Origin: Snodgrassella alvi wkB2
GTDB lineage: Bacteria > Pseudomonadota > Gammaproteobacteria > Burkholderiales > Neisseriaceae
Direction of reading: 5' to 3'
DNA: 64,000 bases
Assembly (NCBI RefSeq): GCF_000600005.1
Contig: NZ_CP007446.1
Span: 2,444,894 to 2,508,893, forward strand
In this document: piece after piece, positions 53,172-61,934 of the stretch
Position numbering within the stretch: position 1 is the first letter of the stretch
Layout: each line of letters begins with the position of its first letter
Position numbers and translations under genes: made by a program
The notes under the pieces: generated by a model
Told to the model about the DNA's origin: nothing
Databases searched by the model: none
The model's input: the letters and a program-made list of their open reading frames with translations, nothing else

Positions 53172-53529
53172 CTTTATCTCCCAAGTATTTAAAAAATTTT
53201 CATTAGATAAATGACAATTAAAATTCTATTAATAAATAAAATTTACAACAATAGTAAACTATTAGTAGTTTATATTAATTGAGTTAGATTAAATTTTTTT
53301 ACTCATTGTAAATAATAATGAATAGGGTTTGTCTGATATTGGATAAATATTTTATCGGAAATCAGTAATATTTAATGATATATGCATAAATTATGTATTT
53401 ATATGATGAACTGAGTATTTACTCAGATATATTCCAATTTATAAGCACATACAGATGCCTGATTATCTTGTTTGATTAAAAGTAAAATTAACTAAAATAT
53501 TATTGGTATATTCTACCAATCGAGCATAC
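53172..53529. other. A+T-rich intergenic region without a gene
   Basis: About 360 bases between the PAAR operon and the metE terminator; it must hold the PAAR promoter, but no clear boxes or repeats were picked out. Confidence 0.45.
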
Positions 53530-53557
53530 AAAACCGCCCCGGCAAACCGGGGCGGTG
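53530..53557 (-). terminator. Strong hairpin terminator after metE
   Basis: ACCGCCCCGG pairs with CCGGGGCGGT around CAAA, 19 bases beyond the metE stop, followed by TTTTG on the minus strand. Confidence 0.92.
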
Positions 53558-53575
53558 TGATAAGCTAAATCTGAA

Positions 53576-55849
53576 TTATGCAGTTAATTCTGCACGCAGT
53601 TTTTTGGTTACATTAACCATAACTTCCAGTGCTGCTTTGGTTTCCGGCCATCCGCGTGTTTTCAGACCACAATCCGGATTTACCCACAACCGACGCTGAT
53701 CAATGACTTTCAGTGCTTTACGCAACAGATGTTCGACTTCGGCTTCGGTAGGCACACGCGGGCTGTGGATATCATATACACCGGGGCCGATATCATTCGG
53801 ATAGCTGAATTTAACAAAAGCATCCAGTAATTCCATATCAGAACGGGAAGTTTCAATAGTAATTACATCAGCATCCATGCTGGCAATAGCCGGCAGAATA
53901 TCATTAAATTCAGAATAGCACATATGTGTATGAATCTGAGTGCTGTCATCCGCATCAGTGGAAGTGAGGCGGAATGATTCACATGCCCAGGCCAGATATT
54001 CATCCCATTGCGCACGTTTCAGCGGCAAGGCTTCACGAATGGCCGGTTCATCAATCTGAATAACCCGAATACCGGCTTTTTCCAGATCCAGTACTTCGTC
54101 GTTCAGTGCCAGCGCAATCTGTTTGCACACCAGACTTAATGGTACATCGTTGCGTACAAAACTCCATTTCATCATGGTTACCGGTCCGGTAAGCATACCT
54201 TTCATCGGACGTTTGGTCAGAGATTGTGCATAAGAAGACCAGGCAACAGTCATGGCTTTCGGGCGTGCCACATCACCAAAAATAATCGGTGGTTTAACAC
54301 AGCGGGAACCATAGCTCTGTACCCAGCCATACTGAGTAAAGCAGTAACCATCCAGCTGCTCACCAAAGTATTCAACCATATCATTGCGCTCAGCTTCACC
54401 ATGTACCAGTACATCGATATCCAGCTGTTCCTGCTGCTCAACACAGTAGGCAATGTCTTTTTTCATGGCCGCTTCGTAATCGGCAGCGCTCAGTTCACCC
54501 TTTTTAAAGGTGGCGCGTGCCTGACGAATTTCCTGTGTTTGCGGAAATGAACCGATAGTGGTGGTTGGCAGCAAAGGCAGATTCATCCATTGCTGTTGTT
54601 TTTCAATCCGTTGTGCAAACGGGCTATGGCGCTGGTCGGCATGTTCACGCAGGCTGGCTACGCGCTGTGCAACTTTATCATTATGAATCAGTTTACTGGT
54701 TTTGCGTCCGGCAGCCGCAGCATCAGAAGCGGCAAGAGCTTCCTGTACGGAATCTTTACCGTGTGCCAGTGCCTGTTTGATGATACCCAGTTCCTGTAGT
54801 TTCTGGGCAGCAAAGGCAAGCCAGTTTTTGATTTCAGGGTTAAGTTTCTCCTCTACACTTAAATCCTGCGGACTGTGCAACAGTGAGCAACTCGGCGCAA
54901 TCCATAAATTATTACCCAGCTGAGTAGCTACCGGCGCCAGCAGTTCTATTACTTCACGCAGATTGGCGCGCCATACGTTACGTCCGTCGATCAGACCAAC
55001 TGACAATACTTTATTTTCCGGCCATGCATTGGCAAATTCAGCCAGTTGCTCAGGTGCCCGCACACAATCAATATGTACACCGTTAACCGGCAGGTTTTTG
55101 AGCAGATTAATATGTTCGGCAACGCTGCCAAAATAGGTGCCGATAATAATACGGGTACCGGTAATCGCCAGCTCCTGATAAGTGGGAGCAAAGGCATCCA
55201 GCCACTCACGGGCAATATCTACGGCAAGAATCGGTTCGTCAATCTGAATCCAGTCAACACCGGCATTGGCCAGTTCACGTAACAGTTTCTGATATTCAGG
55301 CAGCAGACGCGGCAATAATTCCAGGCGATTATGACCGGCATCTTTTTCTTTACCCAGCCACAATAGAGTAAGCGGACCCACCAGTGTAGGTTTAATATCA
55401 TGTCCGGTGGCTTTGGCTTCTTCTATCTGGGCAATCAGACTGGCTGCATTGGCCTTGAAACTGGTGTTCTGATGCCATTCAGGTACGATATAGTGGTAGT
55501 TGGTATCAAACCATTTGGTCATTTCCATGGCTACCTGACTGGCATTACCGCGTGCCAGTTCAAAATACTGAGACAGGGTCAGTTTATCTGCGTCAAAACC
55601 AAAACGTGCCGGAATGGCGCCCAGTGCACATAGTGTATCCAGTACGTGGTCGTAATATGAAAAATCACCTACCGGCAGCAGATCGGCACCAGCGGCAATC
55701 TGGGTTGCCCAGTTTTTCTGGCGGATATCTGCCGCTGTCTGGCGCAGCTCGGCTTCGCTTTTTGCGCCTTTCCAGAATGCTTCAACGGCAAATTTTAATT
55801 CACGCTTGGCGCCAACACGCGGATAACCAGACAGATGGAATGTATTCAT
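53576..55849 (-). CDS. metE: Cobalamin-independent methionine synthase
   Basis: 757 residues, full length, with both halves of the family. The N-terminal half starts [22 protein letters not shown]. The C-terminal half contains [12 protein letters not shown], the zinc ligands HMC in [12 protein letters not shown], a Glu in [11 protein letters not shown] and the Cys of [11 protein letters not shown]. The enzyme moves a methyl group from 5-methyltetrahydrofolate (polyglutamate) to homocysteine, giving methionine, in the cytoplasm. It diverges from metR, its usual activator gene, across a 300-base space. No MetR box of the strict TGAA-N5-TTCA form was found there by eye. Confidence 0.97.
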   Translation of the reverse strand: MNTFHLSGYPRVGAKRELKFAVEAFWKGAKSEAELRQTAADIRQKNWATQIAAGADLLPVGDFSYYDHVLDTLCALGAIPARFGFDADKLTLSQYFELARGNASQVAMEMTKWFDTNYHYIVPEWHQNTSFKANAASLIAQIEEAKATGHDIKPTLVGPLTLLWLGKEKDAGHNRLELLPRLLPEYQKLLRELANAGVDWIQIDEPILAVDIAREWLDAFAPTYQELAITGTRIIIGTYFGSVAEHINLLKNLPVNGVHIDCVRAPEQLAEFANAWPENKVLSVGLIDGRNVWRANLREVIELLAPVATQLGNNLWIAPSCSLLHSPQDLSVEEKLNPEIKNWLAFAAQKLQELGIIKQALAHGKDSVQEALAASDAAAAGRKTSKLIHNDKVAQRVASLREHADQRHSPFAQRIEKQQQWMNLPLLPTTTIGSFPQTQEIRQARATFKKGELSAADYEAAMKKDIAYCVEQQEQLDIDVLVHGEAERNDMVEYFGEQLDGYCFTQYGWVQSYGSRCVKPPIIFGDVARPKAMTVAWSSYAQSLTKRPMKGMLTGPVTMMKWSFVRNDVPLSLVCKQIALALNDEVLDLEKAGIRVIQIDEPAIREALPLKRAQWDEYLAWACESFRLTSTDADDSTQIHTHMCYSEFNDILPAIASMDADVITIETSRSDMELLDAFVKFSYPNDIGPGVYDIHSPRVPTEAEVEHLLRKALKVIDQRRLWVNPDCGLKTRGWPETKAALEVMVNVTKKLRAELTA

Positions 55850-56149
55850 ATTTGTTTCTCCCTATTACGAATGATGGATTTCAATAACGGCCAGTGTGCG
55901 TGAGTTATGACATTACGACAAGCGATAAATTTTGCAGTTCTGTATGAATTTTTTTAATACTATATTTCAGACTAGTGTAATCCAAGAGTATGATATGGTA
56001 TACAGGTGTCCGGTTTGTAAATAGATAACTGGCTATCAGTAAGGTAATTATTGTTCTATTCATATAAATGATATTTATAAGCAGTCTGGCTGTTTATGAA
56101 TTTTTTAACTTGAATTTGTAGTTAAAAATACTCATCAAAGGCGGAATAC
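55850..56149. promoter_or_regulatory. metE-metR divergent control region
   Basis: 300 bases between two divergent genes, where both promoters and the MetR operators must lie. TGAATTTTTT occurs near 55945 and again near 56097, with an ATTTCA at about 55963-55968, but none has the strict MetR spacing. AAAGGCGGAATAC gives metR its ribosome site. Confidence 0.45.
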
Positions 56150-57082
56150 ATGGAGTCGATTATTGAACTGCGCCATCTGCGCACTTTGCTGGCTCTGGAA
56201 GAAACCGGCAGCGTATCGATGGCGGCAAAAAGGGTTTTTCTGACCCAGTCTGCACTTTCACACCAGATTCGTGTTCTGGAACAGTTTTATGGTACCCCTC
56301 TGTTTGAACGTAAATCCAACCCGATTCACTTTACTCCGGTAGGTATGCGGCTGCTACAGCTGGCACGAGAAATCACGCCGCTGGTTACAGTAGCAGAGCT
56401 GGATATGGCGCAGATAATTGAAGGTGAGGCAGGGGAGCTGAGGGTAGCGGTAGAGTGCCATACCTGCTTTGACTGGCTGATGCCGGCCATGGATGCTTTC
56501 CGGGCGCTGTGGCCTAAAGTAGAGCTGGATATTGTTTCCGGCTTTCAGGCCGATCCGGTTGGGTTATTGCTGACTCACCGTGCTGATCTGGCAATCGTAT
56601 CCGAATATGCTCCGCAGCCGGGGATTATTTTTCAACCATTGTTTGCCTATGAAATGGTCGGCATTTGCGCGAAGGATCACCCGCTGGCGGCTAAAAGTGT
56701 ATGGCAGGCTCAGGATTTTGAGAATGAAACACTGATCACCTATCCGGTACCGGATGATATGCTGGATTTACTGCGTAAGGTTTTAAAACCGGCCGGGGTA
56801 CAGCCGGCACGGCGTAACAGTGAACTGACGATAGCTATTATTCAACTGGTTTCCAGCCGGCGCGGCATTGCTGCTTTGCCTTACTGGACTGTTATGCCGT
56901 ATCTGGAAAAAGGCTATGTAGTAGCACGGCAGATTGGCGATATACCGCTGCAAAGTGAATTGTATGCCGCCATGCGCGAAACAGACAGTAATAAAAGCTA
57001 TCTGGATAATTTCTGCCAGATTGTGCGCGAACGCAGCTTTGCCGACTTACCCGGACTCAGCCCGCTCAGCACGCCGGACTAG
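56150..57082 (+). CDS. metR: LysR-family activator of methionine genes MetR
   Basis: 310 residues. Helix-turn-helix at about 6-65 (LRHLRTLLALEETGSVSMAA and LTQSALSHQIRVLEQFYG), then the effector-binding domain (ELRVAVECHTCFDWLMPAMD near 97-116, which is typical of MetR). In enteric bacteria MetR binds homocysteine and activates metE. The divergent position next to metE strongly supports the name. Length and N-terminus are normal. A terminator lies 30 bases after the stop. Confidence 0.93.
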   Translation: MESIIELRHLRTLLALEETGSVSMAAKRVFLTQSALSHQIRVLEQFYGTPLFERKSNPIHFTPVGMRLLQLAREITPLVTVAELDMAQIIEGEAGELRVAVECHTCFDWLMPAMDAFRALWPKVELDIVSGFQADPVGLLLTHRADLAIVSEYAPQPGIIFQPLFAYEMVGICAKDHPLAAKSVWQAQDFENETLITYPVPDDMLDLLRKVLKPAGVQPARRNSELTIAIIQLVSSRRGIAALPYWTVMPYLEKGYVVARQIGDIPLQSELYAAMRETDSNKSYLDNFCQIVRERSFADLPGLSPLSTPD

Positions 57083-57111
57083 TCTGCAACCGGCAATCTG
57101 ATTTATTAAAG

Positions 57112-57162
57112 GAGCAGGGCAGATATTCGGCAAAGCGCTGATATTTTGCTCTGCTCTTTTTT
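57112..57162 (+). terminator. Long hairpin terminator after metR
   Basis: GAGCAGGGCAGAT pairs with the TTTTGCTCTGCTC segment (two G-T pairs), ending in a run of six T, 30 bases past the metR stop. Confidence 0.85.
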
Positions 57163-57315
57163 GGTATCGTCAGCCAGAATTTTACGCAACATCCATTGTC
57201 CTGCTTAAGCTCAGTTTGTGCAGATGTCAGATAAATCTTCTTGTGCTGTATAAAATAAGCCATAAGCATATTTTTCAAAGCGATTTTTCAGGCTTAATCA
57301 GCTACAATAAGCGCT

Positions 57316-59535
57316 ATGGAAATTTTATCTTCTGCCGGTCTGCTGACTGGTCTTAATAGTGAACAATTAGCCGCCGTTACCTGGCCTGCGCAACCGGCAC
57401 TGGTACTGGCGGGTGCAGGAAGTGGTAAAACCAGAGTACTAACCACACGTATTGCCTGGTTATTGCAGACTGGTCAGGCCAGTGTACACAGCATTCTGGC
57501 CGTTACCTTTACCAATAAGGCGGCTAAAGAAATGCAATTGCGCCTGAGCACGCTGTTACCGGTTTCGGTACGGGCGATGTGGCTGGGGACATTTCACGGA
57601 CTGTGCCATCGGTTTTTACGACTGCACCATCAGGAAGCATCACTGCCCAAAACATTTCAGATTCTGGATATGGGTGATCAGCTTTCTGTAGTCAAGCGCT
57701 TGCTCAAACAACTGAATATTGCTGAAGAAATTATCTCACCGCGCAGTCTGCAAGGATTCATCAATGCACAAAAAGAAAACGGATTGCGTGCTTCGCGTTT
57801 ATCGGCCCGCGACCCGCATGAACGGCAAATGATTGAATGTTATGCCGCCTATGACAGTTTGTGCCAGAATGAAGGGGTAGTGGATTTCGCGGAATTAATG
57901 TTACGCAGTTATGAAATTCTGCAGAGTAATGAAATATTGCGCAATCATTACCAGAACCGTTTTAATCATGTGCTGATTGATGAATTTCAGGATACAAATA
58001 AATTACAGTATGCATGGCTAAAATTACTGGCCGGAGAGCATGCAGCAGTTTTCGCCGTGGGAGACGACGACCAGAGTATTTATCGCTTTCGCGGTGCCGA
58101 AGTAGCCAATATGACCCGCTTTCTGAATGAATTTCATGTTGGCGAACCCATCCGGCTGGAACAAAATTACCGTTCGGTAGGCAATATTCTGACAGCAGCC
58201 AACGCGGTGATTGCACACAACGCCAGCCGTCTGGGTAAAAATCTGCGCACTCAGGCCGGCGATGGCGAAAAAATCCGTGTGCTTCAGGCAATTAATGATC
58301 TTGAAGAAGCGCAGTTTGTGGTTGATGAAGTGAAGGCTTTACACCGCGAAGGGCTGAATTATATGCAGATGGCTGTACTGTATCGCAGTAATGCCCAGTC
58401 GCGGGTTCTGGAACAGGCTCTGTTCCGCGCCGGTATACCTTACAAAATTTATGGCGGCCTGCGCTTTTATGAGCGTCAGGAAATCAAACATGCACTGGCT
58501 TACCTGCGTCTGGCGGTTAACCCCAATGATGATAATGCATTATTACGGGTAATCAATGTACCGGCACGCGGTATCGGCGCGCGGAGTGTTGAAAACATTC
58601 AGGCGGCAGCCAATGAAGCTCATACTTCGTTATGGCAGGCGGCCATCAGTTTATCAGTGAAAAACAGTAAAATTGCTGCTTTTATCCGCCTGATTGAAAA
58701 TTTACAGCAACAGGCTGCGCAAGTTTCTCTGCAGGAACTGATGGCTGCTGCCATCTATGATAGCGGTCTGATGGAACACTACCGTACCCAGAAAGGTGAA
58801 CAGCAGGAACGCATCAACAACCTGGAAGAATTACTGAATGCGGCAGTGGCATTTAAACCGCAGGAATCCGGTTTTGATATGGAACCTGAGTATGATGAAA
58901 ACGATCCTTTATTTCCGGTACTGTCTTTTTTAAGTACAGCCTCGCTGGAAGCAGGAGAGCATCAGGCCGGTCAGGGTGAAGATGCCTTGCAGTTAATGAC
59001 TGTGCATGCAGCCAAGGGGTTGGAATTTGATGGTGTATTTCTGACAGGGCTGGAAGAAGGTTTATTCCCCAGTGAATACAGCATGGCCGAACGCGACGGG
59101 CTGGAAGAAGAGCGGCGCCTGATGTATGTAGCCATCACCAGAGCACGAAAACGCCTGTATTTAACAATGGCAGAACAACGCCTGTTACACGGACAAACGC
59201 ATTTTGCCCTGCCATCACGCTTTGTGGATGAAATACCGGAAGAGGTATTGCAATATTTGTCTGCTCACAGAAACTCTCTGATAGCCCGGCAACAGTCAAC
59301 GCAGCGAACCAATCCGTTTCACAGCCGCAGCAAACTGGCAGAAACACAGGAGAGTACGGATTTTGACGGCTTTCAGCTGGGACAGAATGTTTATCATGAA
59401 CGTTTCGGCACAGGTGTCATCATAGATGCTACCCGGAAAGCTGAAGGGGCACGCCTGACCATCAATTTCGGTAAACAGGGGATTAAAGAGCTGGATACCG
59501 TATTTGCCAAAAGCAAGCTAAGTATTATTTCTTAA
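57316..59535 (+). CDS. uvrD: DNA helicase II UvrD
   Basis: 739 residues. Superfamily 1A motifs: Q motif LNSEQLAAV (13-21), Walker A AGAGSGKT (32-39), TFTNKAAKEM, DEFQDTNKLQYAWL, the GDDDQSIYRFRGA motif, QNYRS, VHAAKGLEFDGVFL and VAITRARKRL. The C-terminal part ends in a GQNVYHERFGTGVIID segment, the Tudor-like tail of UvrD/PcrA that meets RNA polymerase or UvrB; this favours UvrD over Rep. The enzyme unwinds DNA 3' to 5' in mismatch and excision repair. The start directly follows TACAATAAGCGCT, with no strong Shine-Dalgarno. Confidence 0.93.
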   Translation: MEILSSAGLLTGLNSEQLAAVTWPAQPALVLAGAGSGKTRVLTTRIAWLLQTGQASVHSILAVTFTNKAAKEMQLRLSTLLPVSVRAMWLGTFHGLCHRFLRLHHQEASLPKTFQILDMGDQLSVVKRLLKQLNIAEEIISPRSLQGFINAQKENGLRASRLSARDPHERQMIECYAAYDSLCQNEGVVDFAELMLRSYEILQSNEILRNHYQNRFNHVLIDEFQDTNKLQYAWLKLLAGEHAAVFAVGDDDQSIYRFRGAEVANMTRFLNEFHVGEPIRLEQNYRSVGNILTAANAVIAHNASRLGKNLRTQAGDGEKIRVLQAINDLEEAQFVVDEVKALHREGLNYMQMAVLYRSNAQSRVLEQALFRAGIPYKIYGGLRFYERQEIKHALAYLRLAVNPNDDNALLRVINVPARGIGARSVENIQAAANEAHTSLWQAAISLSVKNSKIAAFIRLIENLQQQAAQVSLQELMAAAIYDSGLMEHYRTQKGEQQERINNLEELLNAAVAFKPQESGFDMEPEYDENDPLFPVLSFLSTASLEAGEHQAGQGEDALQLMTVHAAKGLEFDGVFLTGLEEGLFPSEYSMAERDGLEEERRLMYVAITRARKRLYLTMAEQRLLHGQTHFALPSRFVDEIPEEVLQYLSAHRNSLIARQQSTQRTNPFHSRSKLAETQESTDFDGFQLGQNVYHERFGTGVIIDATRKAEGARLTINFGKQGIKELDTVFAKSKLSIIS

Positions 59536-59585
59536 ACAATTGCTCAGGTAACGGCTGGTAAGCAAAAGCCTGAGAGGAGACAGTC

Positions 59586-60005
59586 ATGCAACAATACGAC
59601 AGTAACAATATTTTTGCCCGAATTATCCGTGGTGAAATTCCTTGCCATAAAGTTTATGAGGATGAGCAGACACTGGCTTTTATGGATGTGATGCCACAGG
59701 CACGCGGCCATGTACTGGTGATTCCTAAATGTGAAGCAATAGAGTTAACTGACATGCCGCAAGATTACCTTGCTGCCGTATTCAGTGCAGCCAAAAAGAT
59801 TATTAATGCGCAACGTAAAGTGTTACATCGTAATGGCGTTGTGCAATTACAGTTGTCCGGCGAACAGGCCGGTCAGTCTGTATTTCATTATCACATTCAT
59901 CTGATTCCCGGACATATCCATGAACTGGGTAAACATGAAAGTGTGGCTGCTGATCAGGCAGAACTGGCGCAACTGGCTGCACAATTACGTGCAGAACTGG
60001 CCTGA
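59586..60005 (+). CDS. HIT-family hydrolase
   Basis: 139 residues. The HIT triad HYHIHLIPG (near residues 101-109) gives the catalytic His and its neighbours; NNIFARIIRGEIPCHKVYED (7-26) and HVLVIPK are usual for the Hint/HINT branch. These proteins hydrolyse nucleoside phosphoramidates and adenylated amino acids in the cytoplasm. The triad here reads H-x-H-x-H followed by IP, complete. GAGAGGAGACAGTC is a strong ribosome site. It lies 50 bases after uvrD and is probably co-transcribed with it. Confidence 0.92.
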   Translation: MQQYDSNNIFARIIRGEIPCHKVYEDEQTLAFMDVMPQARGHVLVIPKCEAIELTDMPQDYLAAVFSAAKKIINAQRKVLHRNGVVQLQLSGEQAGQSVFHYHIHLIPGHIHELGKHESVAADQAELAQLAAQLRAELA

Positions 60006-60434
60006 CCATTTTTTGATTCAATAATTATCCACAGAATTATCCACAGATAATCAGTAAAATAAATAGTATTTATTATGCTATAACCCTTGTTTTATAAGGA
60101 ATTAAGCATAAAGACTGATTTTTATCCAGTTAAATACTACAAATTTGTCCACAATCATTCAGTTGTTGTACCAAATCTCCCTGTCGCTCCTGCACCTTTC
60201 GGTAAACGGAGCGATAATTTATTTCCTGGTCAATACAGATTAAATTGTTCAGTCAGTTTCAGCTTAAACGCCTTTGTGATTACAGACTAGCCATATCCTG
60301 CATATTTAGCGGAACTTAATTCACTAAAACGCCTGCTTACGCTTTTCATCAACAGGAAATGCGACAAATCATTTTTTTCTGCCGGTTTCAGCAGAAGCAG
60401 GCCTTAACCGGCCTGTATCTTTTCTTCTGATAAC
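60006..60434. other. hit-dnaJ intergenic region with DnaA boxes
   Basis: A+T-rich at its left end. It has two perfect DnaA boxes and one near match at 60025-60053 and 60145-60153, listed separately. A 67-codon frame at 60087-60290 has no support. Apart from those sites nothing is seen. Confidence 0.5.
60025..60153 (+). promoter_or_regulatory. Cluster of DnaA boxes
   Basis: TTATCCACA occurs at 60025-60033 and at 60037-60045, same orientation, twelve bases apart. TTGTCCACA (one difference) is at 60145-60153 and the weaker TTATCCAGT near 60121. The DNA between is A+T-rich. Such sites bind the initiator DnaA; this could be an origin part, a DnaA titration site or DnaA-controlled promoter. Confidence 0.6.
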
Positions 60435-60470
60435 AAAAGCCCGCAGAAAAATTATGCTCTGCGGGTTTTT
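60435..60470. terminator. Hairpin terminator between the hit and dnaJ genes
   Basis: CCCGCAGA pairs with TCTGCGGG, with flanking AAAAG/TTTTT, around a ten-base loop. It can serve dnaJ from the minus strand (72 bases beyond its stop) and plus-strand transcripts of the hit operon. Confidence 0.75.
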
Positions 60471-60541
60471 ACACAGTATAACCAGTATTAATTATTCATA
60501 CATCCGGAATAAACACTTCTGAACTGTGGTACTTTCGTATT

Positions 60542-61654
60542 TTATTCAAATAAATCACGCAGTTTGTCCATGAATGATTTTTGCCGCGGCGTCTGAGCCC
60601 GGTCCATACCGGTAGAGATTTTTTCAAACTCTTCCAGTAATTCACGCTGACGATCGGTCAGATTTACCGGTGTCTCTACCACGATATGACAATATAAATC
60701 ACCCACAGCAGCCGAACGTACAGATTTAATTCCTTTACCACGTACCCGCATGCGACGACCGGTTTGTGTTTCTTTCGGAATATTCAGTTTGACTTTACCA
60801 TCCAGCGTAGGCACCTCAACCTCCCCGCCAAGCGCTGCTATCGTAAAACTGATAGGCAATTCACAGTGCAAATCCATGCCGTCACGCTCAAAGACCGGAT
60901 GCGGGCGCACGTTCACCATCACATATAAATCACCGGCAGGCGCACCATGCTTACCGGGTTCACCTTCACCGCTCAGGCGGATACGCTGACCGTCATCAAT
61001 ACCGGCCGGAATAGAAACCTCAACAGTCTTGCGGGTTTTTACCAGTCCGTCGCCATGACATTTAACACACGGATCCTTAATCTGTTTACCACTGCCGTGA
61101 CAGGTCGGGCAGGTCTGCTGTAACTGAAAAATGGCCTGCCGTACGTGAACGACACCACTGCCGCCACACATGCTGCAGGTAGTGGCTGAAGTCCCGACTT
61201 TAGCACCACTGCCGTGACAGACATCACATTCTTCATGAGTAGGAATAGTGATTTTTTTCTTAATACCGCGCGCAGCCTCTTCCAGACTGATTTCAATATT
61301 ATATTGTAAATCAGCGCCCTGATTATTCTGCTGCGACCGTCCGCCGGCTCCGCCGCCAAACATCTGGCTGAAAATATCACCAAAATCAAAACCGCCGGAA
61401 AAGCCGCCGGCTCCGGCACCCATATTGCCGTCTACACCGGCATGTCCAAACTGGTCATAAGCAGCACGTTTTTGAGAATCAGACAATACTTCATAAGCAC
61501 GCTGTACTTCTTTAAATTTTTCTTCGGCGTTTTTATCGCCCTGATTACGGTCAGGATGGTATTTCATGGCCAGCTTACGATAAGCTTTTTTGATTTCCTC
61601 ATCCCCTGCAGTACGGCTTATACCCAGTACTTCATAAAAATCTACTTCAGTCAT
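60542..61654 (-). CDS. dnaJ: Chaperone DnaJ
   Basis: 370 residues from the Met before [12 protein letters not shown]; the open frame runs nine codons further. The J domain (about 3-70) carries HPD in [11 protein letters not shown] Gly/Phe-rich region follows ([15 protein letters not shown]), then the zinc-binding core with four CxxCxGxG repeats ([36 protein letters not shown]), and the C-terminal substrate domains. DnaJ brings unfolded proteins to DnaK and stimulates its ATP use. No dnaK is in the window. A strong hairpin lies in its leader at 61675-61707 and a terminator after it. Confidence 0.97.
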   Translation of the reverse strand: MTEVDFYEVLGISRTAGDEEIKKAYRKLAMKYHPDRNQGDKNAEEKFKEVQRAYEVLSDSQKRAAYDQFGHAGVDGNMGAGAGGFSGGFDFGDIFSQMFGGGAGGRSQQNNQGADLQYNIEISLEEAARGIKKKITIPTHEECDVCHGSGAKVGTSATTCSMCGGSGVVHVRQAIFQLQQTCPTCHGSGKQIKDPCVKCHGDGLVKTRKTVEVSIPAGIDDGQRIRLSGEGEPGKHGAPAGDLYVMVNVRPHPVFERDGMDLHCELPISFTIAALGGEVEVPTLDGKVKLNIPKETQTGRRMRVRGKGIKSVRSAAVGDLYCHIVVETPVNLTDRQRELLEEFEKISTGMDRAQTPRQKSFMDKLRDLFE

Positions 61655-61674
61655 AATTTTATTCCAAAGGTTTG

Positions 61675-61707
61675 CAGGCAACCTGCTCTTAAACAGCAGG
61701 ATGCCTG
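61675..61707 (-). promoter_or_regulatory. Leader hairpin directly upstream of dnaJ
   Basis: CAGGCA-A-CCTGCT pairs with AGCAGG-A-TGCCTG around CTTAAAC: twelve pairs with one A-A mismatch. It ends about 20 bases before the dnaJ start, on its non-coding side. No long T-run follows, so a simple terminator is less likely than an operator or a leader structure. Confidence 0.55.
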
Positions 61708-61734
61708 AACAGCAAAACCGGATAGATAATAGAA

Positions 61735-61758
61735 ATGCAACCCATATATGGGCTGCAT
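61735..61758 (-). promoter_or_regulatory. Palindrome between the RNB gene and dnaJ
   Basis: ATGCA-A-CCCAT paired with ATGGG-C-TGCAT, about ten pairs with one mismatch, near the middle of the space between the RNB ribonuclease gene and dnaJ. It may be a weak terminator of the former or a protein-binding site. Confidence 0.4.
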
Positions 61759-61934
61759 GTATAAAAACAAGGTTTTAAGTAAAAGTTATTTTTGACCGAA
61801 GCACAATATACGGCCTGAAAACAAATAGACAGACAAAGAATTAACGGTCACACCAGTATATTTATACTGTCAGCAAAGTAACCAATCAAATCATGTACCA
61901 TCCATCAGGTAACCTTCAAAACACTTTAAATAAT

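Noticed and set aside
55850..56149. Methionine riboswitch or strict MetR operator between metE and metR
   Set aside because: No SAM-type fold was recognised and no TGAA-N5-TTCA match was found by eye.
60087..60290. 67-codon plus-strand frame after the DnaA boxes
   Set aside because: TTAAGC before an internal Met only, no family, no conservation evidence.
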